64,000 nt of DNA from Pelotomaculum sp. UBA1371. Its GTDB lineage: Bacteria; Bacillota; Desulfotomaculia; Desulfotomaculales; Pelotomaculaceae. The notes under the pieces are model-generated. The model saw nothing but the letters and a program-made list of their open reading frames with translations. It ran no database searches and had not been told where the DNA came from. Shown here piece after piece: positions 48,850 through 56,849 of the stretch. The translations under genes were made by a program, and so were the position numbers. Position 1 is the stretch's first letter, and every line of letters starts with the position of its first letter. The stretch is from positions 92,742-156,741 of the forward strand of contig DBRJ01000004.1 of NCBI GenBank assembly GCA_002305915.1, read 5' to 3'.

Positions 48850-49817
48850 AGAGATTTAAACACTACGATGCCTGTACGTTAGATGAAGCTGTATCGCTGT
48901 TAAAAGAATTTGACGGTAAAGCAAATATTATAGCAGGCGGCACAGATATCGTCGGTTTGTTTAAAGATAATGTGTTTGCTGAAAGTCCGGAGGCCCTTAT
49001 TAATATTAAAACGATACCCGGCCTGGATTATGTTCAAGAAGAAGAAGACATGTTAAAAATTGGCCCTTTAGCTTTGCTGGAGGATCTTGCCCATAATAAA
49101 CTGCTCAAGAGCAATTATACCGCTCTTGCCGAAGCAGCAAGGCGCACCGCTTCCCCCCACATCAGGGAAATGGGTACCATTGGCGGCAATATCTGTCAGT
49201 TTTCGCGATGCTGGTACTACCGTCTGCCCAATAACAGATTCAACTGTATCAGAAAAGGCGGCAAAGACTGTTTCGCTGAAGAGGGAGAAAACAGATATCA
49301 TTCAATTTTTGGCAATGTCAAGGATTGTTTGGCGGTCCATCCCAGCGATACTGCCCCGGCCTTGATAGCGCTGGAAGCCAAAGTCAAGACAACAAAAAGG
49401 GTAATTGAAATGGCAGATTTTTACCAGACTGAAGATGCAAAGAAATTTTCAATACTGGATAGCGACGAAATATTGATTGAAATACAGATTCCCAGGCCCT
49501 CTGAAAGCACAAAGAGTAAATTTGAAAAATTTGCCATCAGAAAGTCAATAGATTTCCCCATCGTAAACTGCGCCTCGAAGGTGGAATTCGAGGGAGATAA
49601 AGTTAAGAAGGCCAATATTTGCTTAAATGCAGTATTTGTTACTCCCTACGTACCTAAAAAAGCTGAAGAATACCTTGAAGGCAAGGCCTTGGAACTTGAT
49701 ACAGTGGAAACTGCTGCGCAACTTGCCCTGCAAGATGCAAAACCTTTGTCCAAAAATGAATATAAAATTGAGATTGCCAAGTCCTTAATTAAGAAGACCT
49801 TACTGGCCTGTAAATAG
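48846..49817 (+). CDS. Molybdenum hydroxylase, FAD subunit with extra [4Fe-4S]-type cysteines
   Basis: This 323-residue subunit has the FAD-binding motifs of the CoxM/XDH-M family: IIAGGTDIVG (28-37) and TIGGNICQ (111-118). Between the two FAD lobes lies an insertion with Cys122, Cys134, Cys142 and Cys161. Its RC-x-YY start and C-x7-C spacing resemble the segment of 4-hydroxybenzoyl-CoA reductase that binds a [4Fe-4S] cluster, although the last spacing is longer. This suggests a low-potential electron route. Cys117 is an additional nearby cysteine. GTG start overlaps the Mo-subunit stop by four bases. A hairpin follows, then etfB. Confidence 0.92.
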   Translation: MKRFKHYDACTLDEAVSLLKEFDGKANIIAGGTDIVGLFKDNVFAESPEALINIKTIPGLDYVQEEEDMLKIGPLALLEDLAHNKLLKSNYTALAEAARRTASPHIREMGTIGGNICQFSRCWYYRLPNNRFNCIRKGGKDCFAEEGENRYHSIFGNVKDCLAVHPSDTAPALIALEAKVKTTKRVIEMADFYQTEDAKKFSILDSDEILIEIQIPRPSESTKSKFEKFAIRKSIDFPIVNCASKVEFEGDKVKKANICLNAVFVTPYVPKKAEEYLEGKALELDTVETAAQLALQDAKPLSKNEYKIEIAKSLIKKTLLACK

Positions 49818-49827
49818 TGTTCAGGCG

Positions 49828-49866
49828 TAGAGCTTGGCGGACCGGCAAGCTGTCCGCCAGGCTCTA
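49828..49866 (+). terminator. Hairpin between the Mo-enzyme operon and etfB
   Basis: TAGAGC...GGCGGAC pairs with GTCCGCC...GCTCTA around a 9-base loop; a T-run appears about 15 bases later. It may terminate the Mo-enzyme transcript, at least partly. Confidence 0.6.
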
Positions 49867-49931
49867 TAAGTATCTTTACATTTTTTTGGCTCAACACCAA
49901 AAATAAAGATCAGAAAGGAGTAATTACGGCT

Positions 49932-50729
49932 TTGAAAATAGTTGTTTGCATAAAACAGATCAGCGATCCGGAATATTTCCCCCAGATAACTCTGGACCCG
50001 GAAACAGGAAGCATTCAAAGGGATAAGGTTCCGGCAATATTAAACCCCCTTGATGAAAACGCTCTGGAAGAGGGCTTGAGGATTAAAGAAAAGTTTTCGG
50101 GTACATTAACCGTTGTAACAATGGGTCCTCCCGGCGCAAGGGAAGTTTTAGACTGGGCACTGGCTTTGGGAGCAGATGAAGCAGTTTTATTAAGCGACAG
50201 GGCCTTTGCAGGGGCTGACACCCTGGCAACTGCCTACACCCTGGCAGAATATATGCGGAAAATGGTAGAACCCGACATTATCCTGTGTGGAAATCAAACT
50301 GAAGATGGGGCTACAGGGCAAGTGGCACCCCAGATAGCAGAATTATTAAACATTCCCCATGTGACTTCAGTAAGTGAAGTAAGTTACGTTGATGAATCCA
50401 CCCTGATTGCAAAACAAAACATTGAGTACGGTGGCTATCTGAAGGTTAAGGTTAAACTTCCCGCCCTGTTGGCTGTGGTAAAAGATATCAATGAAGTACG
50501 TGACATTACGGCTGAAGGAATAATGAATGCAAGCGACAAGGAATTCAAGACTCTGGGAGCAGCAGATCTGGAAGTTGATCCAGGCTGCGTGGGCAACAAT
50601 GGTTCACCAACAAGCGTAATAGGTACCTTTAAACAGGAGATTGACAGGCAAAAAGAAATCTTAACCGGCACACCTCAGGAAATCGCCAATAAAGTTTTAC
50701 AAAAAATACATGACGCCAATATTTTATAA
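49932..50729 (+). CDS. etfB: Electron transfer flavoprotein beta subunit
   Basis: EtfB of 265 residues: KIVVCIKQISDPE at the start, ILNPLDENALEEGLRIKE, the GADEAVLLSD strand and the LCGNQTEDGATGQVAPQIAELL signature region are all present. With EtfA it carries electrons between flavoenzymes. The TTG start follows AGAAAGGAG. Placed directly after a molybdenum flavoenzyme and before an acyl-CoA synthetase, it is the likely electron partner of this pathway. Whether it can bifurcate electrons cannot be judged by eye. Confidence 0.95.
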   Translation: MKIVVCIKQISDPEYFPQITLDPETGSIQRDKVPAILNPLDENALEEGLRIKEKFSGTLTVVTMGPPGAREVLDWALALGADEAVLLSDRAFAGADTLATAYTLAEYMRKMVEPDIILCGNQTEDGATGQVAPQIAELLNIPHVTSVSEVSYVDESTLIAKQNIEYGGYLKVKVKLPALLAVVKDINEVRDITAEGIMNASDKEFKTLGAADLEVDPGCVGNNGSPTSVIGTFKQEIDRQKEILTGTPQEIANKVLQKIHDANIL

Positions 50730-50746
50730 AAAGAGAGGAGATAATA

Positions 50747-51745
50747 GTGAGTAATAATAACAATATATGGGTTTGGATTGAGCAAAGAAACGGAAAGTTG
50801 ATGGATGTTTCACTTCAAACCCTGGGAAAGGGTATCGAATTAGCAAAACATTTGGCTGGAAAGGTATCAGCGGTACTTATTGGGGACAATATCGAAGGTA
50901 TGGCTAAAGAAATTATTTGCTATGGAGCAGATAACGTTTATCTTGTTGCAGATCCCGGACTTAAACTTTATCAAAGCCGCGCCTATACCAGAATAATAAG
51001 TGAACTCATTACCATGCATAAACCGGATATATTGCTAATGGGCGCCAGCAATATAGGTATTGACCTTGCTCCTGCTGTTGCCGCCAGGGTTAAAACCGGT
51101 CTAACCGCCCATTGTAGCGATCTTCAGATAGAGACAATTGATAATAAACCTCAACTTGTTGCTACTATACCTGGTTTTAGCGGGGGTATGATCGTAAAGA
51201 TCGTCTGGAATGAGATTAAACCATGGATGGCTACAGTAAGCTCCGGAGTTGCCGAAAAACCGGATTTTGACGAAACCAGGCAAGGCGCCGTAGTCAAAGT
51301 TGATTACGAAGCAAAGGATGAAGATCTTCAAATACAGACTGTGGAAATGGTGGAAAGAGAACCTGCCAGCATGCCGGTAGAAGGTGCAGCAATTGTAGTT
51401 TCCGGAGGAAAAGGAATTAAAACAAACGAAGAATTTAAACTTATCAAGGACCTGGCTGAAGTCTTAGGTGCAGCTTTGGGAGGGACAAGACCTGCCCGCG
51501 ATGCAGAATGGATCACAACAGATAACCTGATTGGTTCCAGCGGTAAAACCATCAGTCCAAAATTGTTCATAAGCATCGGCGCCAGCGGAGCCGCTCATTA
51601 CACATGCGGCTTTATGAAAGCAAAGTATATTATAGCAATTGATAAAGACCCCTCAGCTCCAATATTCGATATGTGCGACCTGGGAATTCAAGCTGATTTG
51701 AATGAGATTGTACCCTGTTTGATTGAACAATTAAAATCATCTTAG
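50747..51745 (+). CDS. etfA: Electron transfer flavoprotein alpha subunit
   Basis: EtfA of 332 residues with the N-terminal alpha/beta domain and the C-terminal FAD domain: VSGGKGI, GGTRPARDAEW and GASGAAHYTCGFMKAKYIIAIDKDPSAPIFDMCDLGIQADL. The N-terminal ferredoxin domain seen in some clostridial EtfA proteins is absent. It starts 17 bases after etfB, so the subunits are cotranslated. No acyl-CoA dehydrogenase or Etf:quinone oxidoreductase gene is adjacent. Confidence 0.95.
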   Translation: MSNNNNIWVWIEQRNGKLMDVSLQTLGKGIELAKHLAGKVSAVLIGDNIEGMAKEIICYGADNVYLVADPGLKLYQSRAYTRIISELITMHKPDILLMGASNIGIDLAPAVAARVKTGLTAHCSDLQIETIDNKPQLVATIPGFSGGMIVKIVWNEIKPWMATVSSGVAEKPDFDETRQGAVVKVDYEAKDEDLQIQTVEMVEREPASMPVEGAAIVVSGGKGIKTNEEFKLIKDLAEVLGAALGGTRPARDAEWITTDNLIGSSGKTISPKLFISIGASGAAHYTCGFMKAKYIIAIDKDPSAPIFDMCDLGIQADLNEIVPCLIEQLKSS

Positions 51746-52085
51746 TTTCATCTAAGACTTTTTAATGCTGCCAATATATTAATGGATTGATGTGTTAAAA
51801 ATTATATTGAAAATTATCATTGATTCGGTAGATTTCATTTCACCTCATATTCCAATGTTTACAGTTATTACTGGACCAGTTGGCAGCAAATGGTTAACAT
51901 ATTTTAACTTGCATATTTCATTTATGCGGCTGGTATAAGTTATATGTTTAATATGGTTATGGATATGTAGTACAGTTTAAATCATTTTAGTTTTAAGGTT
52001 AATTCTTAACCTTCACTTAATTGCTGTTCCTTGCTGTAATATTGCACTGTTCGCTGTTCTAATCCAATTAAAGAGGTGCTATGAA
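51746..52085. other. Intergenic region after etfA
   Basis: About 340 A+T-rich bases between etfA and the unknown 374-residue gene. I see no terminator, RNA gene or -24/-12 site. A six-codon frame starts at 52081 but is probably incidental. Confidence 0.35.
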
Positions 52086-53210
52086 ATGGGGACTCCTGTG
52101 AACTTCACTGAAAACACTGAAGGTAAAAAGCCAGAATGGTGCGTTTTATATCAAGAGCTAAAAGAATATATTGAGCAGCACCCGGATATTGAGATCCAAG
52201 ATAAGATCATAAATATACCCAGGGCTAAACAGTCAACATTTTATCAATTATTTGATGGAATTAGGGACGCTTATATCACTGAAGAGTTTTCCGAAATATT
52301 AGACCAGGCCGCTATCCTCAGTAACAGCTACTTAAGAACGGAACAAGAATTCATGAAAAACCTGGGGCTTGAAGACGTTCTTATGCCCAATGATCTCAAA
52401 AGATTTCTTCATGAACCATTAAATCAACTGAGACGGGAAGTATTTGACTCCCTGTTCGACTTGTTCTGCGGTAAAATTGACAGCCAAGAATTCATTCTTG
52501 AGACATCGTTAAACTTGAACCAATCGTTCAGGCAATTGTGCAGGGAAGGTTACAAAAAATGGGTATCTTTAGCTTTATTGAATCAATTTGAACCGGATCA
52601 GTTATATTGTGTACCTCTGAACAAATTAGGCTCAAAGCAGGTCATAAAACATCCAGTCATGGCCAAAGAATCACTACCAGTACCTGTTAAAACCAAAATT
52701 CTCACCTTCGAAGTGGGGCACAGACAGTCACTGTTAGTCCCCGACGCTATAATCCACTCCAGCAGGTACAATAAGTACGTTTCTTTCAGGTCCAATTTTA
52801 TCAGAGCCTTGTGGAATTCAAATAGCCACAGTCCCAGGCGGGAATGGTATTCGATCCAGTCGCTTATCGAAAAATACGGAACAATAACAATAAGACCAGA
52901 TTTATTGATCTATATTGATGATAAGTTGGAAGACGTTTCTTTGGTAGCAGATAATGACAGGATCTGCAGGCCCGATCTAATAATCGGTTGTATCTATGAG
53001 CTAAACGCTGATGAAGAGCAGCTAAAAGATAAAGTAATGGAAACTAAATCCTCTAGTCAGGTTTTAAATCCAACAAACGGCAGCTATATTATCTCAAGGC
53101 AAAAATTACCCAGAAATGTACCTGATAGTGCAGAATCAGGGATTAATTTCCTGGAAGCTGAGCTTGATGAAGAAAAATTGAACACCATTGTTAAGGCAAT
53201 TAAAAAGTAG
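52086..53210 (+). CDS. Soluble protein of unknown function in the catabolic block
   Basis: I do not recognise this 374-residue protein. It has no signal peptide or membrane segment. The first half is largely helical and acidic; the middle (about 200-300) alternates strands and polar turns, with FEVGHRQSLLVPDAIIHSS and two similar RPDLL/I strands (near 277 and 302). The C-terminus is a short helix. The ATG lies seven bases after AGAGGTG. It stands before the membrane protein, and its place within the catabolic genes suggests a pathway-specific role, but none can be named. Confidence 0.65.
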   Translation: MGTPVNFTENTEGKKPEWCVLYQELKEYIEQHPDIEIQDKIINIPRAKQSTFYQLFDGIRDAYITEEFSEILDQAAILSNSYLRTEQEFMKNLGLEDVLMPNDLKRFLHEPLNQLRREVFDSLFDLFCGKIDSQEFILETSLNLNQSFRQLCREGYKKWVSLALLNQFEPDQLYCVPLNKLGSKQVIKHPVMAKESLPVPVKTKILTFEVGHRQSLLVPDAIIHSSRYNKYVSFRSNFIRALWNSNSHSPRREWYSIQSLIEKYGTITIRPDLLIYIDDKLEDVSLVADNDRICRPDLIIGCIYELNADEEQLKDKVMETKSSSQVLNPTNGSYIISRQKLPRNVPDSAESGINFLEAELDEEKLNTIVKAIKK

Positions 53211-53305
53211 AACATAGTTTATTTGGAATTTTATTCAAATCTAATTGAAGGAGAGATACCCTGAGCAGAACAGTATCTTAAACCAATCCACGGGGAGGAA
53301 AGCTA

Positions 53306-54331
53306 ATGGATTTAACAGCATTAATTATTGCCTTTTGTGGAGGAGCATTTGGAGCCTCGATAAGTGCTCTGGGGGCTTTTGTATTTACCGGTATTACAGG
53401 ATTAATAGGCATAGCAATGGCCGCTTCAGGCGCAAGTTTTGATTTTCTCGGTAATGTTGCTTTCGGCACCTTTTTCGGGCCCCATATTGCCTTTGCAGGC
53501 GGTGTAGCAGCTGCTGCCTTTGCCAGAAGAATGGGTTATATTGAATCCGGAAAGGATATCCTCAGGGCACTTACAGGACTGAAGAAACCAATCGTTCTGG
53601 TTATTGGCGGCATTTTCGGCATGATGGGTTATGTAATCAATACGGGTCTTGCATCCACTGCTATTAAAATTGATACAGTTGCCTTAACTGTATTTATCCT
53701 GGGAATCATCGCTAAAGTTGCCTTTGGAACCACAGGCCTCAGTGAAATATTCGGCACAGTACCGGAAGAAATCAAAAAATACGGCGGCAGGTACTCTGCG
53801 AGATGTACTAACGTATGGTTGCCCTACTTAACTGCCTCGTGTGAAAAGACTATAGTTGGTATTACTGCCGGCGGCGTTTCAGCCTATCTTACTTATTTAA
53901 TGCTGCAGAATCCTGAAACCGCCCCGGTCGCCGCTTTTGTAGGTTTCTGTATTTCGGCGGTATCACTCATTATGCTGTATTTTGGTTCGGAGATACCAGT
54001 GACGCATCACATAACCATCTGCGCCTCATATGCAGTGGTGGCCAGTAGTGGAAGTATCTGGTGGGGAATAGCAGCAGCAGTTTTTGCCTCCTACGCCGGT
54101 GATTTTTTTGCAAGAACATTCTATTGTTACGGAGACACACACGTAGACCCCCCTGCAACGGCTATTGCCTTTGTTTCATTTGTTGTAATGACAATTATTC
54201 CAAAAGCTGTCTATGATCTTGAATATGTGTCTTATATATTCCTGTTCTTGATGATTATTTACAGTTTCATACGTTATTCACGGGCTGGTTGCGAAATTGA
54301 CGCAGCAATTAATGAAAAAGCTACATCATAA
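53306..54331 (+). CDS. Polytopic membrane protein, candidate transporter
   Basis: This 341-residue protein has about ten hydrophobic segments rich in Gly and Ala and no signal peptide. Conserved-looking polar spots inside the membrane parts are FGPHIAFAGG, THHITICASYA and GDTHVDPPATA. I cannot place it in a named transporter family. The ATG follows GGGGAGGAAAG. Its position between etfBA and the acyl-CoA synthetase makes uptake of the pathway substrate or export of a product a reasonable guess, no more. Confidence 0.75.
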   Translation: MDLTALIIAFCGGAFGASISALGAFVFTGITGLIGIAMAASGASFDFLGNVAFGTFFGPHIAFAGGVAAAAFARRMGYIESGKDILRALTGLKKPIVLVIGGIFGMMGYVINTGLASTAIKIDTVALTVFILGIIAKVAFGTTGLSEIFGTVPEEIKKYGGRYSARCTNVWLPYLTASCEKTIVGITAGGVSAYLTYLMLQNPETAPVAAFVGFCISAVSLIMLYFGSEIPVTHHITICASYAVVASSGSIWWGIAAAVFASYAGDFFARTFYCYGDTHVDPPATAIAFVSFVVMTIIPKAVYDLEYVSYIFLFLMIIYSFIRYSRAGCEIDAAINEKATS

Positions 54332-54455
54332 ATTTATATATTTACAAAAGTTACATCAATATATCCCCTAAAGAGTTTTATTAAAAGGGATTGTTGTAAC
54401 CGGCACCGTGAAAACGTGCATATCCGGTTGATTTATTTACAGATAATTACTCCTG

Positions 54456-54467
54456 ATGATATTTATC
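54456..54467. promoter_or_regulatory. Half-site similar to the operon 2 activator repeats
   Basis: ATGATATTTATC matches ATGATACTTATT (43883-43894) at 10 of 12 positions. It lies about 120 bases upstream of the -24 element at 54587, a distance similar to that at the other promoter, so the same activator may act here. Confidence 0.4.
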
Positions 54468-54586
54468 CAGTTACCTGACCCGGAATCCATTGGTTTTAAA
54501 AACTTTAAAACTTAATAATCTCCTAAAAGGGAGAAATTTCCTCGCCAGTACTGAAATGGACCGGTATTATACCAGTCATTCCAGTC

Positions 54587-54602
54587 TGGCGAAGATTTTG
54601 CG
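54587..54602 (+). promoter_or_regulatory. Sigma-54 (-24/-12) promoter before the acyl-CoA synthetase gene
   Basis: TGGCGAAGATTTTGCG fits TGGC-N7-TTGC with GG and GC twelve bases apart. It lies 137 bases upstream of the TTG start. It suggests that the energy-conserving step is switched on with the Mo-enzyme operon. Confidence 0.65.
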
Positions 54603-54738
54603 CTAATTGTTCTTGGCTACATCTTCACAAGGAGGATAGTTTATTAAATTAAGATAACTGCTTAATATCGTGAGGAATTAAGAAAACCAGATCTTGTTTA
54701 ACTTCCAAGATTGCAACCGCGACACGAGGTGAAATTAA

Positions 54739-56838
54739 TTGAACAACATAAACAGTTTTACCAGGCCAAAATCCCTGGCTGTTATAGGAGCTTCAAAAAC
54801 TCCTGGTAAAATAGGCCATTCATTAGTGCAAAACATTATCAACAGTGGTTTTAAAGGTAAAATATACCCTGTAAACCCCAGGGAAAAAGAAATTCTGGGT
54901 CTGGACTGCTATAAATCCGTTAATGAAATTCCGGGAGATGTAGAAACAGCAATATTTGTTATACCTGCCGGCAGGGTTATTGATGCAGCCAGGGAATGCG
55001 GTCAAAAGGGAGTAAAAAACCTTGTCGCCCTGACGGCAGGTTTCAAAGAAACAGGCCGCGAAGGCATGGAATTGGAAAAAAACTTCTTAGCCGTCTGCAA
55101 GCAGTATAACATGCGCCTGCTGGGTCCCAATTGCATTGGTTTTTTGGATACCCATACACCGGTTAATGCCACTTTTTTAAAAGGTTTTCCCCCCAGGGGT
55201 AAAATAGCTTTTATCTCCCAGAGCGGGGCAATGCTGGCCGCAGTTTTGGACTGGAGTATAACAGCCGGAATAGGTTACAGTAAAATATTCAGTATGGGAA
55301 ACAAGGCAGACTTAAATGAAATTGACTGTATTTCTGAAGCTGCAGAGGACCCCGATACAAAAGTTATACTCTGTTATCTGGAAGACGTGTCAAACGGCCC
55401 TGAATTCATAAAAGTGTTGTCAGAAGTAACACGGAAAAAGCCGGTGATAATTTTAAAATCCGGCACCAGCCAGGCCGGCGCCCAGGCGGCCTCCTCCCAT
55501 ACCGGAGCCCTGGCGGGAAGCGACATTGCTTATGACAGCGCCTTTAAGAGGTGCGGTGTACTGAGGGTGGAAAGCATGTCGCAACTGTTCGATCTGGCTA
55601 TACTTTTTGCCAATCAATCAGTTCCAAAGGGCAATAGAGTAGCTATCGTAACCAATGCAGGAGGACCGGGTATTGTCGCTACCGACAAAATCGAATCGCA
55701 TGGTCTGTCCATGGCCCGCTTTACCAAAGAAACAATTGAAGAGTTGCGTCTAAACCTGCCGCCTGAAGCAGGTATTTATAATCCGGTGGACGTACTGGGC
55801 GATGCCAAAGCTGAACGTTTTAAATTCGCCCTGGAAAGGGTTTTGAAGGATGACAACGTTGACAGTGCAGTTGTGTTATTATGTCCGGTTGCAGTTACTC
55901 AGCCTGTCGAAACAGCACGAGTATTGATTGAATTAAACAAAACTTACCCGGATAAACCTCTAATTGCCGCTTATATGGGTGGGCAGGCGCTGGCAGAAGG
56001 GACCAGAATGCTTTCCGAAAGCGGCGTCCCGGTTTTCGCCATGCCGGAACCTGCCATAGGCGCCCTTGCCGGTATGTCAAGGTACACCGAATTCCAAAAA
56101 CGTGATTCAATAAGTTTAATCGATGATTTCAAACCTGACCAAAAGACGGTTAAAGCTGTATTTTATGATGTAAAGAAAGACAACCGCTTGACTCTTCTGG
56201 GAAGTGAGGCTGCCGAAATCATAGCCGCTTACGGTGTGCCAGAGACGCCCATCAAACTATCCCGGAGTCCTGAAGAGGCTGCGGCTATAGCAGATGAAAC
56301 AGGTTATCCGGTGGTTCTTAAAGTTGCCTCCCCCAGAATTCTTCACAAAACTGACATCGGGGGAGTCAAAATTGGTCTAAATTCCTCCTTTGAGGTTAAA
56401 ACTGCTTACGTTGAAATCATGGAAAATGTACACAAATACTTACCAAAAGTTGTACCCTACGGCATAGAAATTCAAAAAATGGTACCCAGGGGAACGGAAT
56501 TGATTGTGGGCATGACAAGGGATGTACAATTTGGCTCAATGATTGGTTTCGGTCTCGGAGGTATTTACGTAAACCTCATCAAAGATGTTTCTTTCAGACT
56601 GGCGGAAGGTTTAACAGACAATGAAATCAAGGAAATGATTGCCGAAACAAAGGCATATTCACTTATGCAGGGCTTTCGCGGCGAAAAACCGGCAGATCTC
56701 GATTCCGTGATTAAGGTTATCAAACGTTTAGCAATGCTGGCCACTGATTTTCCGGAAATCATGGAGATAGACATTAATCCATTAATAGCTTATGAGCGCG
56801 GGGTAGCCGCTCTCGATGTTAAAATTACCCTATCGTGA
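54739..56838 (+). CDS. ADP-forming acyl-CoA (acetyl-CoA type) synthetase, fused subunits
   Basis: This enzyme converts an acyl-CoA, ADP and phosphate to the acid, CoA and ATP. The 699 residues contain the CoA-binding domain (SLAVIGASKTPGKIG at the start), the succinyl-CoA-ligase-like domain with the phosphohistidine His254 in SSHTGALAGSD, and a C-terminal ATP-grasp domain (from about 480; KVASPRILHKTDIGGV, EIDINPLIA). The alpha and beta parts are fused in one chain, as in many anaerobes. The TTG start follows CGAGGTG. The acyl group is unknown. With a sigma-54 promoter upstream, it is the probable ATP-yielding step of the pathway. Confidence 0.93.
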   Translation: MNNINSFTRPKSLAVIGASKTPGKIGHSLVQNIINSGFKGKIYPVNPREKEILGLDCYKSVNEIPGDVETAIFVIPAGRVIDAARECGQKGVKNLVALTAGFKETGREGMELEKNFLAVCKQYNMRLLGPNCIGFLDTHTPVNATFLKGFPPRGKIAFISQSGAMLAAVLDWSITAGIGYSKIFSMGNKADLNEIDCISEAAEDPDTKVILCYLEDVSNGPEFIKVLSEVTRKKPVIILKSGTSQAGAQAASSHTGALAGSDIAYDSAFKRCGVLRVESMSQLFDLAILFANQSVPKGNRVAIVTNAGGPGIVATDKIESHGLSMARFTKETIEELRLNLPPEAGIYNPVDVLGDAKAERFKFALERVLKDDNVDSAVVLLCPVAVTQPVETARVLIELNKTYPDKPLIAAYMGGQALAEGTRMLSESGVPVFAMPEPAIGALAGMSRYTEFQKRDSISLIDDFKPDQKTVKAVFYDVKKDNRLTLLGSEAAEIIAAYGVPETPIKLSRSPEEAAAIADETGYPVVLKVASPRILHKTDIGGVKIGLNSSFEVKTAYVEIMENVHKYLPKVVPYGIEIQKMVPRGTELIVGMTRDVQFGSMIGFGLGGIYVNLIKDVSFRLAEGLTDNEIKEMIAETKAYSLMQGFRGEKPADLDSVIKVIKRLAMLATDFPEIMEIDINPLIAYERGVAALDVKITLS

Positions 56839-56849
56839 GGTGAAAGCGC

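Larger units (their letters stand above)
54332..54738. other. Regulatory region before the acyl-CoA synthetase gene
   Basis: About 407 bases. It holds a -24/-12 site and an upstream half-site (both listed), and an inverted repeat TCGCCAG (54542-54548) / CTGGCGA (54586-54592) whose right arm overlaps the -24 element. No gene is seen. Confidence 0.5.

Noticed and set aside
49864..49876. ATAAGTATC before etfB as a further activator site
   Set aside because: Nine bases agree with the AATAAGTATCAT repeat, but no -24/-12 promoter accompanies it, so chance is likely.
54391..54415. CGGCACCGTGAAAACGTGCA as a sigma-54 site
   Set aside because: The spacing of GG to GC is 16 bases; the site at 54587-54602 fits much better.
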